Below are positions 1 to 9,140 of a DNA stretch of 64,000 bases, piece by piece; the stretch's first letter is position 1, and the number at the start of each line of letters is the position of its first letter. The position numbers and the translations under genes were made by a program. This DNA comes from Rhodanobacter panaciterrae. GTDB lineage: Bacteria; Pseudomonadota; Gammaproteobacteria; Xanthomonadales; Rhodanobacteraceae. The stretch lies in assembly GCF_014651895.1 (NCBI RefSeq), contig NZ_BMXT01000001.1, positions 1,550,001 through 1,614,000 of the forward strand, given 5' to 3'. The notes under the pieces are model-generated. The model did not search any database. It saw only the letters and a list, made by a program, of their open reading frames with translations, and had not been told where the DNA came from.

Positions 1-2
1 GC

Positions 3-1832
3 AGTGATGCGTTGTCGAGCATTCGGCAGGCCTGGCAACCACCCAACCGCACGCCGTTCGTACTGTGCCTGATCACGGCCATCTTGCTGCTCAGCGTGGG
101 ACGCTGGCTGATTGAGCGCATGCTGGTGCGAGTAACCACCCAACATATGCCGACGGGTCGGCTGCGACGCAGTGCGCTGGCGGTGGCGCTGACGCTGGCC
201 TACACCCTGGCGATCGGCTTGGCGGCGCGTTCCGCCTATCTCGCGCTGAACTGGAACGATCTGCTGGATAACGATCTGGACGATCTGACGAAGCGGCTGG
301 TGCGGCTGGTGACCTTCGCCGCCTTCATGACCGGCCTTGGTCGCGCGATGCTCTCCAGCAAGCGCCCTTCCTGGCGACTGTCCGACCTGTCCGACGATGC
401 CGCACATCGACTGCGCGCGTTCCCGTGGCTGCTCGGCGGCGCCGCCTTGCTGCTTGGTGTAATCGAAAGCATCAACAATGCAATCGGCGCCAGCCTGGCG
501 ATCACCGTGACAACACGCGGGCTGCTCGCCGTATTGATCGGCCTGCTGGTGGGAAGCGCGCTGATGCGGCTGGGCCAGTCGCGGCGCGCCACGCTGGCCG
601 CTGGCGAACTGACGACACCGCGCCCGGTCTGGATCGGCCTGGTGGTCGCGGCGGCGTTCGTTGGTGTCGGCATCGTGCTGCTCGGCGTGATCACCGGCTA
701 TATCGCCTTTGCCTTCTTCATCGCGCGGCAGATGTTGTGGGTCGGCGTGATCCTCACCGCGCTGTACTTGCTGATGCATCTGATCGACGACATCTTCGAC
801 ACCGTGTTCGACCCCGAGGGCCGCAGCGGTACGCGCCTGCAGAGCAGCTTCGGACTGGCTCCCAGCGCGCTCGAACAGACTGGCACCCTGTTGTCCGGCA
901 TCACCCGCGCCGTACTGTTGATCCTGGCGGTGGCGATCGTGCTGGCGCCATTCGGTGCCGACCCGCAGGAACTCGCCGGACGCATCGGCACGCTGCTGTC
1001 CGGTGGCTCGTTTGGCTCGCTCAAGATCGTGCCCAGCAACATCTTCGATGCCGTGCTGGTATTCGTGCTCGGTCTGATCGTGCTGCGCGTGATCAAGCGC
1101 TGGCTGAGCAACCAGCTGCTGCCGAAGACCTCACTCGACCTCGGCATGCAGAACTCGATGCTGACCCTGCTCGGCTATGTCGGCGGCGTGCTGGTGTTCG
1201 TGCTGGCGCTGGTCGCGTTGAAGGTCGACCTGCAGGGCATCGCCTGGATGGCCAGCGCGCTCTCGGTCGGTATCGGCTTCGGCTTGCAGGCGATCGTGCA
1301 GAACTTCATCTCCGGTTTGATCCTGCTGGCCGAACGACCGGTGAAGGTGGGCGACTGGGTCGCCATCGGCGGCGTCGAGGGCGACATCCGCCGCATCAAC
1401 GTGCGCGCCACCGAGATCCAGATGAGCGACCGCTCCACCATGATCGTGCCGAACTCGCAGTTCATCACGCAGAACGTGCGCAATGTGACCCTGGCCAATG
1501 CCCAGGGCCGCGTGCAGATCAAACTACCGATGCCGCTGGACACCGACGCGAGCAAGGCACGCGAGCTGATCCTGGAGGTGCTTCGGGCGCACCCGGGCAC
1601 GCTCAGCACGCCGGCACCGAGCGTGCAGCTGGACAATCTCGATGGTGGCTCGATGCTGTTCAGCTGTACGGCCTACGTCAACAGTCCGCGCGAGGTCAGC
1701 GGCGTGAAGAGCGACCTGCTGTTCGAGACCCTCGAACGCCTGCGCAGTGCCAAGCTGCCGATGACGAGCCCGCAGAGCATGGTGCTGCGCCGGTTGCCGC
1801 CGGTTGCCGATGACCATGACGATCGGGATTGA
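3..1832 (+). CDS. Mechanosensitive ion channel, MscS family (5' partial)
   Basis: The reading frame is open from the left edge of the window, so the true start lies upstream; the first in-frame start-like codon, a TTG at 12, is unlikely to be the real one. At least 606 residues are visible. Several hydrophobic segments precede a typical MscS core: GIGFGLQAIVQNFISG around residues 419-434, then LLAERPVKVGDWV, which is the pore helix leading into the beta domain. Family role: an inner-membrane channel that opens under tension to release solutes during hypo-osmotic shock. The long multi-TM N-terminus places it with the large MscS-like proteins (MscK/YbiO/YnaI type) rather than the roughly 286-residue MscS. 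Which paralogue it is cannot be decided here. Confidence 0.9.
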   Translation, partial: SDALSSIRQAWQPPNRTPFVLCLITAILLLSVGRWLIERMLVRVTTQHMPTGRLRRSALAVALTLAYTLAIGLAARSAYLALNWNDLLDNDLDDLTKRLVRLVTFAAFMTGLGRAMLSSKRPSWRLSDLSDDAAHRLRAFPWLLGGAALLLGVIESINNAIGASLAITVTTRGLLAVLIGLLVGSALMRLGQSRRATLAAGELTTPRPVWIGLVVAAAFVGVGIVLLGVITGYIAFAFFIARQMLWVGVILTALYLLMHLIDDIFDTVFDPEGRSGTRLQSSFGLAPSALEQTGTLLSGITRAVLLILAVAIVLAPFGADPQELAGRIGTLLSGGSFGSLKIVPSNIFDAVLVFVLGLIVLRVIKRWLSNQLLPKTSLDLGMQNSMLTLLGYVGGVLVFVLALVALKVDLQGIAWMASALSVGIGFGLQAIVQNFISGLILLAERPVKVGDWVAIGGVEGDIRRINVRATEIQMSDRSTMIVPNSQFITQNVRNVTLANAQGRVQIKLPMPLDTDASKARELILEVLRAHPGTLSTPAPSVQLDNLDGGSMLFSCTAYVNSPREVSGVKSDLLFETLERLRSAKLPMTSPQSMVLRRLPPVADDHDDRD

Positions 1833-1870
1833 TCCGGCATCAGCAACATCCCACCCATGGAGTCAGCCAC

Positions 1871-2299
1871 ATGTCTGCATCCAACCAAACCGGCAGCACC
1901 ATCATTCCCTGCCTGCGTTACCGCGACGCGCATGCCGCGATCGACTGGCTGTGCAAGGCATTCGGCTTCACCAAGAATGCCGTGTACGAAAACGAGCAAG
2001 GCGGCGTGGAGCACGCCCAGCTGACCTGGGGCAACGGCATGGTCATGCTCGGCGAAGTGCGTGACAACGAGTTCGGCCGGCACATCGCCCAGCCCGATGA
2101 GATCGGCGGCCGTGAAACGCAGTGCGCCTGCGTGATCGTCGCCAACTGCAAGTCGCACTACCAGCAGGCCAAGGCCGCCGGTGCAGTGATCGTCGACGAC
2201 TATGCCGAGAAGGCATACGGCGGTGCTGGCTACAGTTGCCACGACCCGGAAGGCCACCTGTGGTATTTCGGCAGCTACGATCCGTGGCAACCTGAGTAA
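1871..2299 (+). CDS. VOC-family protein (glyoxalase/bleomycin-resistance fold)
   Basis: This is a 142-residue protein of the vicinal-oxygen-chelate fold, closest in feel to PhnB/YdeM-like members. Seen: an N-terminal strand (IIPCLRYRDAHAAIDWLCKA), where residues AAIDWL are typical of the first helix, and a C-terminal DPEGHLWYFGSY block carrying the usual metal or substrate glutamate/histidine motif. The ATG at 1871 is preferred over an upstream TTG at 1829 because a GGAG lies about 9 bases before it and the fold begins soon after. The gene starts 38 bases after the MscS gene on the same strand and ends just before a strong terminator. Substrate unknown. Confidence 0.85.
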   Translation: MSASNQTGSTIIPCLRYRDAHAAIDWLCKAFGFTKNAVYENEQGGVEHAQLTWGNGMVMLGEVRDNEFGRHIAQPDEIGGRETQCACVIVANCKSHYQQAKAAGAVIVDDYAEKAYGGAGYSCHDPEGHLWYFGSYDPWQPE

Positions 2300-2308
2300 C
2301 CCCATAAA

Positions 2309-2334
2309 AGAAGGCCGGCTTGCGCCGGCCTTCT
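2309..2334. terminator. Bidirectional rho-independent terminator
   Basis: An 11-bp perfect stem, AGAAGGCCGGC pairing with GCCGGCCTTCT across a TTGC loop. It lies between the convergent VOC gene (ending 2299) and the DUF3761 gene (ending 2359), with A-rich sequence on the left and a T-containing tract on the right. It can serve both strands. Confidence 0.85.
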
Positions 2335-2358
2335 GCTTGAGCAAACGGCGGCTCGGCG

Positions 2359-2859
2359 TTACGGCGTACAGGCCTTGCCATGCTCTGCATGGTTGCCCTT
2401 GGCCTTGGCGTCAGCCTCGCTCATGTACTCGCCGTGCTTGGTCTTGCCGTACCACTTGTCGCTCGGGCAGTGGTAGACCTTGCTGCTGTCGTTGACCCAG
2501 ACCATGCCTGCGCCACCGCCCGGAGCAGCCGCCGCGGCCGGTGCCGGCATCGCGTGGGACTTCATGGCGTTGTTCGCGGCCGGTGCAGCCGGAGCAGCGG
2601 CAGGTGCTGCTGCCGCAGGTGCAGCTGGTGCAGCGGCTGCGGCGGGTGCTGCAGCGGCAGCTGCCGCACCGGCGGCGGCGTACCATTCCTTCACACCCTT
2701 GTGACCCTTGCACGCACCCTTCTTGGTGGCCTGACTGGAATAGCTGCCGTCCTTGCACTGGCCGGTGGAACCGGCGGGTGCGGACGCCTGTTGTGCATAA
2801 ACGGCCGGTACGGCCAACAGACAAGCCAATGCAATGACCATCAGATTTGACGATTTCAT
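2359..2859 (-). CDS. Exported DUF3761-type protein with Ala/Pro-rich linker
   Basis: A 166-residue protein with a clear signal peptide (cleavage after VYAQQ around residue 23). Next come a short cysteine-containing block with CKDG, AT-KKGAC and HKGVKEWY motifs, typical of DUF3761, and a roughly 65-residue alanine/proline low-complexity linker. The C-terminal segment carries two further cysteines (VYHCPSDKWYGKT, HGKACTP). The ATG at 2859 is chosen because AGGGAG lies just upstream and the signal peptide begins there; the longer frame up to 2979 has no ribosome site. Function is unknown to me; periplasmic or surface location is inferred. The C-terminal block resembles short Lys/Trp-rich segments seen in other small exported proteins. 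Confidence 0.8.
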   Translation of the reverse strand: MKSSNLMVIALACLLAVPAVYAQQASAPAGSTGQCKDGSYSSQATKKGACKGHKGVKEWYAAAGAAAAAAAPAAAAAPAAPAAAAPAAAPAAPAANNAMKSHAMPAPAAAAAPGGGAGMVWVNDSSKVYHCPSDKWYGKTKHGEYMSEADAKAKGNHAEHGKACTP

Positions 2860-3064
2860 TCGGACTCCCTCCAAGGTGATTTCGCGGCGACACTCCCAAG
2901 CACGCGCAACGACGGTGCCTGCAACGCGACTATGCCGCAAAACCATGACCGTAGAACACAACGGCTGTACAACATTCATCCACTAGCCGGCTGTTTCGAA
3001 TGAACTTGCGAATCAGCCCCGGACAATGCCATCCGGCATCCTGCGTCTTGCCACACCCTCGCCG

Positions 3065-4702
3065 TTACGGCGCAGCGGCGGCTGGCTTGAGTTTGGAGTC
3101 CGGCCGCGCCACCGCATACATCTCCCAGCTGAATTGATTGAGCAGACCCTGACGATCCTTGCCCTCGACGTACAGGTCGAAGTGGGTGCGATCGGGCCGG
3201 AAACGGAAGTCGGCCTTGGCGTGCAGGCTGTCCAGCACCGCCTTCAACCTGTGTGCCGCACCGTCCAGATAGAACGTGTCGGCGGTGCCCACGGCCACAT
3301 GGATCTTGCCGTCGAGATCGGGTTTCAACTGCGGCCAGTTCGCCTGCAGCAAATGCGCGATGTCGTAGTGGTCACGCCAATAGGCGACCACCGCCGGATC
3401 GACCGCGCCAGTATCGCGATTGAACATCGGCACCGGCCGACCGTCCGCGCCACGCGGCGAGAACACCCAGTCGAACGAGGCCATCTGGCCACCGTATTCG
3501 CCCAGCACGCGTTCAAGCCTGGCGAACGTCTCGAAGCTGGCAATCACCTTGCCCTTGTCGCGCACCAGCGGATAGGCCGAACCGTCCGGTCGGTGGTAGA
3601 CGTTTGCGTTGGACGCATACAGATCCACACCGGTGAAATCGTGGAAGTCGCTGGGATCGGGCGAGGTCGACCAGGTGCCGCCGAAAATTTTCGGATAACG
3701 CATCTGCAACCACAACGTGGCCCAGCCGCCGGAGGAATGACCATTGAGGAATCGGCCATTCGGCCTGCCGTCCATGCGGTAGGTGGCTTCCAGCTGCGGA
3801 ATCAGTTCCGTGGTGAGCGCCTGACCCCACGGACCGTTGTTGACCGAGTCGACAAACTCGTGCGTGCCGGTGGGGCTCGACTCATCGAGCAGCACCCAGA
3901 TCATCGGCGGCATCGCCTTGCTCGCCATCTTTCCGTAAACCATCGCAGCCACAGCCGTCAGCGAGGTGGCACTGCCGCCGTAGCCGTGGGTGTAATACAC
4001 CGTCGGATAGGTGGTGCTGGCCTTTGCATCATAACCGGGCGGTGCCACGACCCACCCGCGCATCGCAATCGGTCGGCCCCAGAATGCGGTGAGCGCCGGG
4101 CTAGTGAAGTCGATCGGTTGCGTGTGGACCTTGGCCTCGTCGAGATATTTCATCGAAGTGGCGCTCATCGCGCTCGAAGGAAAGGTCCACGGTGCGCGCG
4201 CCGGCAGCTGCTTCACCAGGGTCAGCGCAGGCATGTCCGCGGCAGGCAGATGCACCTTGACCACGTCGCTGACCAGGTCGCCGGCACCGCGACCGGAATA
4301 GTTGTAGCTGTGATCGACATCGAGCACAGCCTGTACCAGGTAATCGCCTGGCGGCAGTTGCGAGTAGCCGGCCGGAAACGCCAGCGTATCCGCATCGATA
4401 TCCACGCCCTGCCCCGGTGCCAGACGACTCACTTCACGCGCGGCCACCGAGGTCTGTTCGGGACTGAACGGGCTGGTGTCCACCTCGTCGACCTTGCCGT
4501 CCTTCGCTGCAGCGATCGCTGCCTTGGCGTCAGTGGCGAACAGCAGTAGCCGGCCCGAAGCAGGCTGTGCGCTGGCGGCACCGAGTTGAATATGGAAGAG
4601 GCGATGCGCGGGAACAACTGGCGCATCCTGACGTGCAAGGGCAACGCCGGACAGCAGTCCCAGGCACAGCAAGCTGGCGACAATATGACGACAACGATGC
4701 AT
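3065..4702 (-). CDS. Exported putative esterase, alpha/beta-hydrolase fold
   Basis: A 545-residue protein with a signal peptide (about residues 1-23) and a substrate-proximal N-terminal domain. A C-terminal alpha/beta-hydrolase domain of the Esterase D/enterochelin-esterase type follows from about residue 215. Seen: THGYGGS near 238 (oxyanion region), the nucleophile elbow GHSSG with Ser323, a likely acidic residue in GTADTFYLDG and the histidine in RTHFDLY. The ATG at 4702 follows an AAGGGG ribosome site; an upstream GTG/TTG extension adds nothing recognisable. Likely periplasmic or secreted carboxyl-ester hydrolase; substrate unknown. It lies upstream of the DUF3761 gene on the same strand, separated by about 205 bases. 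Confidence 0.85.
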   Translation of the reverse strand: MHRCRHIVASLLCLGLLSGVALARQDAPVVPAHRLFHIQLGAASAQPASGRLLLFATDAKAAIAAAKDGKVDEVDTSPFSPEQTSVAAREVSRLAPGQGVDIDADTLAFPAGYSQLPPGDYLVQAVLDVDHSYNYSGRGAGDLVSDVVKVHLPAADMPALTLVKQLPARAPWTFPSSAMSATSMKYLDEAKVHTQPIDFTSPALTAFWGRPIAMRGWVVAPPGYDAKASTTYPTVYYTHGYGGSATSLTAVAAMVYGKMASKAMPPMIWVLLDESSPTGTHEFVDSVNNGPWGQALTTELIPQLEATYRMDGRPNGRFLNGHSSGGWATLWLQMRYPKIFGGTWSTSPDPSDFHDFTGVDLYASNANVYHRPDGSAYPLVRDKGKVIASFETFARLERVLGEYGGQMASFDWVFSPRGADGRPVPMFNRDTGAVDPAVVAYWRDHYDIAHLLQANWPQLKPDLDGKIHVAVGTADTFYLDGAAHRLKAVLDSLHAKADFRFRPDRTHFDLYVEGKDRQGLLNQFSWEMYAVARPDSKLKPAAAAP

Positions 4703-4779
4703 CACGAATCCCCTTCTATGATCGAGTGTTCCAGCGCGCACAAACCGCTTCAGCGATCATGCACCGTTTTTTTCGCAGC

Positions 4780-5517
4780 TCAGCTTGTCCGCTTCAGCAC
4801 CAACGCATCAAGGCCATCGCGCCGGGTGATGATGCCGATGACCTTGCCACCGGCATCGCGCTGCACCAGCCGCCGCAGCCGCGGCTGGCCCGGCGTGAAC
4901 AGCACATCCTTGAGCTCCACCTTGATCGCGTAGGGCTTGCCGCCGTTCACCATCCCCGTGAGCTCGTCACCATGACGGGCGATCACGAAGGTGACGTCGG
5001 TGCCGGCCTTGTAGGTGCCCGCATACTCATTCAGCAGCTTGACCGGCAACGTCGCTGCTGGCGGATCCTGCGGCACGGCGGTGGTCTGGCTCGAGATCAT
5101 GCGCCAGCCACTCGCCTCCTGCTGCCATACCTCGGTCGAGCGGTAGGTGGCATGCGATATCTGTCCATGTGCGTGCACGGTGGACTGGTCCGTGAAACTG
5201 GTAACTGCCACCGGACCATAGACCTGGACGTGGAAGTCGGCCTGCACGAGATGGTTCGAGATGCCCTTGGGCGAAGGCCCCGCGCTGGCGAGAATGTCGT
5301 GCTTGGTGACCACGCTGCCGTCCTCGATCATGAAGGTCACCCGATCATCGAGATAGCGATCGAGCACGGCCGCGTCGCCGCTGGCCGAAGCATCGGAGAA
5401 CTCCTGCGACTGCCGCTTGATCAGCGCGGCAACATCCTCGGTGGCGGCAAACGCAGGCAGGCACACAACCAGCAACGCCAACAGCACGACTTTCGGAACC
5501 GTTCGATGACACGACAT
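4780..5517 (-). CDS. Exported NTF2-like (DUF4440-type) protein
   Basis: A 245-residue protein with a signal peptide (VLLALLVVCLPAFA). Its N-terminal half reads like an NTF2/SnoaL-fold domain: a helix with a VAALIKRQSQEFSDA start, a DDRVTFMIEDG strand and a YRSTEVWQQEASGWRMISSQ ending. The C-terminal half (about 160-245) resembles the small beta domain often appended to serine hydrolases in this family (YAGTYKAG). The ATG at 5517 has AGGGAG upstream. The gene sits between an esterase and a beta-lactamase-fold hydrolase on the same strand and may be co-expressed with them. Enzymatic role, if any, is unknown. Confidence 0.75.
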   Translation of the reverse strand: MSCHRTVPKVVLLALLVVCLPAFAATEDVAALIKRQSQEFSDASASGDAAVLDRYLDDRVTFMIEDGSVVTKHDILASAGPSPKGISNHLVQADFHVQVYGPVAVTSFTDQSTVHAHGQISHATYRSTEVWQQEASGWRMISSQTTAVPQDPPAATLPVKLLNEYAGTYKAGTDVTFVIARHGDELTGMVNGGKPYAIKVELKDVLFTPGQPRLRRLVQRDAGGKVIGIITRRDGLDALVLKRTS

Positions 5518-5610
5518 GAACACTCTCCCTGCCATTGATAGTGAAATCACCACACCGAATCGCGGACAAACTTGCTGGTTACCTGACAACCGGCGGCAGC
5601 CCCGCCATCG

Positions 5611-7287
5611 TCACTCTTCCCCGGCAACTGACTTGAGCGGAGCCAACCGCAGATCCTGGAAGTCGAAACTGAAGTCGGTCAGTGGCGAGATCGGCTGCAT
5701 GCGTGCCTCGGTGATATGGCCGTCCATATCCAGCGTGAAGGTCACGAACGCGTCGGCGTTGAGCGAGCGGTCGTCCCAGCGCACGGTGAAGGTGTCGTTC
5801 TGCCACGGCGTCATGGTGCCGACCAGCTGCGCGGTCTTGGAGAAGCGCAGGCGCAGCTTGCCGTTCTCGTTGCTGACGATGACATCGCCGTACCACGGAT
5901 CGCGGTAAGTGCCGGCATATTTCGCCAGCGGCAATGACGGCTTGTTGTTCTTGTTACGCGCCGCCGCGTGCTTGGCGTAGCTGTCGTCGGAGTTCGCTTC
6001 GGCTTTCTTGACCGCCTTGTCGTAGACCGCGACCCAGTCGGTCTTCTGCTCCGGATTGAGGTAGGCATCGAGCGCGCGATAGGTCACTGCGTTGAACGCA
6101 GCGCCGGATTCGGCATTGGTCAGCACCACCACGCCCAGATGCAATTCCGGCACCAGGGTCACCCGCGAAACCATGCCCGGCCAGCCGCCGGTGTGCCAGA
6201 CCAGCCGCTGGTTGCGGTAGTCGGACAGGAACCAGCTTTCGCCGTAGCCGTAGAAGTGCGGAGTCAGCGGCGCCAGTTCCGGAATCGGCGGTTTGCCGAT
6301 CTTGATCGGGGTCAGCATGCTCCACATCTCGCGCTGGCTGTCCTCGGAAAACAGCCGTGCCGGCTTGCCGTCCGTGCCCTTCGTCGGCAAAGCGCCGCCG
6401 GCCAGCTGCACGTTCATCCACTTGGCCAGGTCATGCACGCTGGCGTAGATGCCGCCGGCGCCGGGATCGTTGAGCCACGCCATCGGCGGCACCGGCTTGA
6501 GATCCTTGAAGTCGGATTTGGCGTGGCCCATCGCCACATCCATGCCGGGCTTGAGGAAGGTCATGTCGATCAGCGATTCGTCCATGCCGACCGGCTTGAA
6601 AATGTGGTCGCGCACGTAGTCGGCGTAGCTCTGGCCAGACGCCTGCTCGATCACCAGCGTGGCCACCGCGAACAGGATGTTGTCGTAGGCATAACCGCTG
6701 CGGAAGCCGTTCTTGATCGGCACATCGCGCAGCCGTTCAACCACTTCCTTCGTGCTGTACGAGGTCGGCGGCCAGTACAGCAGATCGCCCGCGCCCAGCG
6801 AGAGCCCGCTGCGATGCGCCAGCAGGTCGCGGATGCGCATCTCGTGCGTCACGTACGGATCGGACATGCGAAACCACGGCAGGTGATCGATCACCCGATC
6901 GTCCATCTTCAGCTTGCCCTGCTCGGCCAGCTGTTGCAGCGCCGCGGCGGTGAATGCCTTGGTGTTGGACGCGATCGCGAACAGCGTGCGCGCGTCGACC
7001 GGCTCTGGCTTGCCGATCTCGCGCAGGCCGAAGCCCTGCTCCATCACCACCTGGCCGTCCTTGACGATCGCCACCGCGATGCCGGGCACGTCGAAAGTCT
7101 TGCGCGCGTTGTCGACGTAGGCGCCGAAATCCTGCAGCTGTGCCGGCAGCAACGGCTGCACGGTGTCGTGTATCGACACCGGTGGCGGCGATGGCTGCGC
7201 GACGGGTGTCTGCGCCCAGGCGCCGGAGGCGACGACGAACAGGGCACAGCAACCCGCCAGGCGCGGGGAAAAGAATCGCAGGGACAT
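5611..7287 (-). CDS. Exported serine hydrolase, beta-lactamase class C fold
   Basis: A 558-residue protein with a signal peptide ending near GAWAQ (residue 26). The penicillin-binding/beta-lactamase fold is shown by the SNTK tetrad (Ser107, Lys110), a YAYDN tyrosine motif and the HTGG triad equivalent in VWHTGGWPG. A C-terminal domain beginning near residue 455 (LPLAKYAGTYRDPWYG) is the DUF3471-type lipocalin-like module seen in this subfamily. ATG 7287 is preferred over a longer frame because of the GGAG upstream and the signal peptide. Family members include esterases, D-aminopeptidases and peptidases; antibiotic hydrolysis is not implied. The substrate cannot be told from sequence. Confidence 0.85.
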   Translation of the reverse strand: MSLRFFSPRLAGCCALFVVASGAWAQTPVAQPSPPPVSIHDTVQPLLPAQLQDFGAYVDNARKTFDVPGIAVAIVKDGQVVMEQGFGLREIGKPEPVDARTLFAIASNTKAFTAAALQQLAEQGKLKMDDRVIDHLPWFRMSDPYVTHEMRIRDLLAHRSGLSLGAGDLLYWPPTSYSTKEVVERLRDVPIKNGFRSGYAYDNILFAVATLVIEQASGQSYADYVRDHIFKPVGMDESLIDMTFLKPGMDVAMGHAKSDFKDLKPVPPMAWLNDPGAGGIYASVHDLAKWMNVQLAGGALPTKGTDGKPARLFSEDSQREMWSMLTPIKIGKPPIPELAPLTPHFYGYGESWFLSDYRNQRLVWHTGGWPGMVSRVTLVPELHLGVVVLTNAESGAAFNAVTYRALDAYLNPEQKTDWVAVYDKAVKKAEANSDDSYAKHAAARNKNNKPSLPLAKYAGTYRDPWYGDVIVSNENGKLRLRFSKTAQLVGTMTPWQNDTFTVRWDDRSLNADAFVTFTLDMDGHITEARMQPISPLTDFSFDFQDLRLAPLKSVAGEE

Positions 7288-7462
7288 CGCAGGCTCCGCT
7301 GGTGGCAATTTCCCAACTATCACGGCAAACCTGATGCAAGACCAGCGCTGGAAGTCATGGGCCGCAACGCAGCCTCTCGACTCGTCTAGCGTCAGCACCG
7401 ATCATTCACTCTTTATCGCGATACGCAACCTGCCCGTCGTGCACCGAGAATCAAAGACCGAG

Positions 7463-8275
7463 ATGAATACCCTTGTGGATTGGCTCGCCGCCCATGCACT
7501 GCTGCTGTGGATATTGCTGCCGCTGCTGGCTGTGCTGGCCAACGACTTGGCCTGGCGACACAGCGCACGCCAGCGCATGGCCACTGTGCTTGATAGCCAC
7601 CTGCCGGGCGTGATGCAGCCACGCACTGCGTCCACAACGGGCGCACTGGCAGCCGTGCTGTTCGCTGCCATCGCTTTCGCCATCGGTACCGGCGAGCCCG
7701 GTGCACTGGTGCATTTCGACACCACCCTTGCCGCCGGCATCCACACTCAGCTGCCGCCATCTGCCTTGCCCGTGCTTGCCAGCGTCAGCCTGCTCGCCAG
7801 CACGCCATGGGTGGTCACAGCATCCACGCTGATGCTGCTCATGCTGTTGCTGCGCCGGCAATGGAGCCTGTCGGCTTGCTGGGCCATGGCGCAAATCGGC
7901 ATCCTGCCCATCGCCCACGGCATCAAGGCGTGCTTTCAGCGCACACGCCCGCCACATGATCCCCGCTTCGTCACCGATCTCGGCTGGAGCTTTCCGAGCG
8001 GTCACGCGATCAGTTCTGCCGTGCTCTACGGCATGCTCGCCTACGTGCTGCTGCGCCTGCTGCCAGCGTACTGGCATCGTCTGGTGATCGCCGTCACCCT
8101 GCTGCTGGCCGGCCTGATTGGTCTGAGCCGCATCCTGTTGCAGGCACACTATTTCAGCGACGTTGTCGCTGGCTATGCCTGCGGCCTGGCGTGGCTGATG
8201 CTGTGCATCGGACTGGCAGAACATCTACGTAAACGCGACATGATGCGAAGCCTTGCCGGGAAACTGCGCCAATGA
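7463..8275 (+). CDS. Membrane PAP2-family phosphatase
   Basis: A 270-residue membrane protein with about six hydrophobic segments and the three phosphatase signature motifs in order: K-x6-RP (KACFQRTRPP), PSGH (SFPSGHAIS) and SR-x5-H-x3-D (SRILLQAHYFSD). The family removes phosphate from phosphatidic acid, undecaprenyl pyrophosphate or phosphatidylglycerophosphate at the inner membrane; which substrate applies here is open. ATG 7463 is the first start consistent with the membrane topology; the long upstream extension is antisense to the neighbouring hydrolase. The stop overlaps the next gene's start in ATGA, so the two are probably translationally coupled. Confidence 0.88.
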   Translation: MNTLVDWLAAHALLLWILLPLLAVLANDLAWRHSARQRMATVLDSHLPGVMQPRTASTTGALAAVLFAAIAFAIGTGEPGALVHFDTTLAAGIHTQLPPSALPVLASVSLLASTPWVVTASTLMLLMLLLRRQWSLSACWAMAQIGILPIAHGIKACFQRTRPPHDPRFVTDLGWSFPSGHAISSAVLYGMLAYVLLRLLPAYWHRLVIAVTLLLAGLIGLSRILLQAHYFSDVVAGYACGLAWLMLCIGLAEHLRKRDMMRSLAGKLRQ

Positions 8276-9117
8276 GCCCATCGAGCGGCGACCTGTTCGC
8301 CCCACCTCCTTCCAGTGGTCCGCATATCCGCATCGGCATAGGTGGCTGGAACTATGCACCGTGGCGCAACAACTTCTATCCGGCCGGACTGGTGCAGCGG
8401 CGCGAGCTGGAATTCGCCAGCCGCCAGCTGCGCACGATCGAGATCAACGGCACCTACTACGGCGCGCAGAAGGCAGCGACCTACGCGAAGTGGGCCGCGG
8501 AGACGCCGAGTGGTTTCATGTTCTCGCTGAAGGCGCCGCGCTATATCACCGAAGACAAACGACTCGCAGATGTCGGCAAGGGCATCGGCAGCTTCGTGCA
8601 TGGCGGCCTGGCAGAAATGGGCGAGCGGCTGGGACCGATCCTGTGGCAGCTGCCGCCGTCGCGGCCGTTCGATGCGAGCGACCTTGGCGCGTTTCTGGAA
8701 GCGTTGCCGCGCGCATTGAATGGCCAACCCTTACGACACGTGCTGGAAGTGCGTCACCCCAGTTTCATGGACGAGCATTACGTGGCACTGGCACGCATGC
8801 ATGCGGTGCCCACCGTGTTCACCGATTCGCCCGACTATCCCTCGTTGGCCGATCTCACCGGCGATTTCACCTATGCGCGGTTGATGCGCAGCGCCGACGG
8901 GATTCCCACTGGCTATGCGCCGGATGAACTGGATCGCTGGGCCACGCGTGCGTGCAGCTGGGCCGCAGGCAACGACATCGGCGAACTGCCGCACGCGGCG
9001 CCGTTATTGCCCGGAAATAAGCCGCGTGACGTATTCATGTTCTTCATCAGCAGCGCCAAACACCGCAACCCGGCGGCGGCGATGGCGCTGCAAGCGCGGG
9101 TCGATGGCCAGCACTGA
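8272..9117 (+). CDS. DUF72 (YecE-like) protein
   Basis: A 281-residue protein of the DUF72/YecE family. Seen: the N-terminal IRIGIGGWNYAPWRNNFYP motif, the TIEINGTYYG strand, FSLKAPRYITEDKRL and the C-terminal DVFMFFISSAKHRNP. The fold is a TIM-barrel related to endonuclease IV and xylose isomerase; the biochemical activity is not established as far as I know. The ATG shares an ATGA with the preceding PAP2 gene. The neighbour on the right is convergent. Confidence 0.88.
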   Translation: MSPSSGDLFAPPPSSGPHIRIGIGGWNYAPWRNNFYPAGLVQRRELEFASRQLRTIEINGTYYGAQKAATYAKWAAETPSGFMFSLKAPRYITEDKRLADVGKGIGSFVHGGLAEMGERLGPILWQLPPSRPFDASDLGAFLEALPRALNGQPLRHVLEVRHPSFMDEHYVALARMHAVPTVFTDSPDYPSLADLTGDFTYARLMRSADGIPTGYAPDELDRWATRACSWAAGNDIGELPHAAPLLPGNKPRDVFMFFISSAKHRNPAAAMALQARVDGQH

Positions 9118-9140
9118 CCCGCGCTTCCGGCAGCGCTGCC

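Noticed and set aside
3026..4549. A 507-residue plus-strand open frame
   Set aside because: Antisense to the esterase, with Arg/His-rich composition typical of shadow frames.
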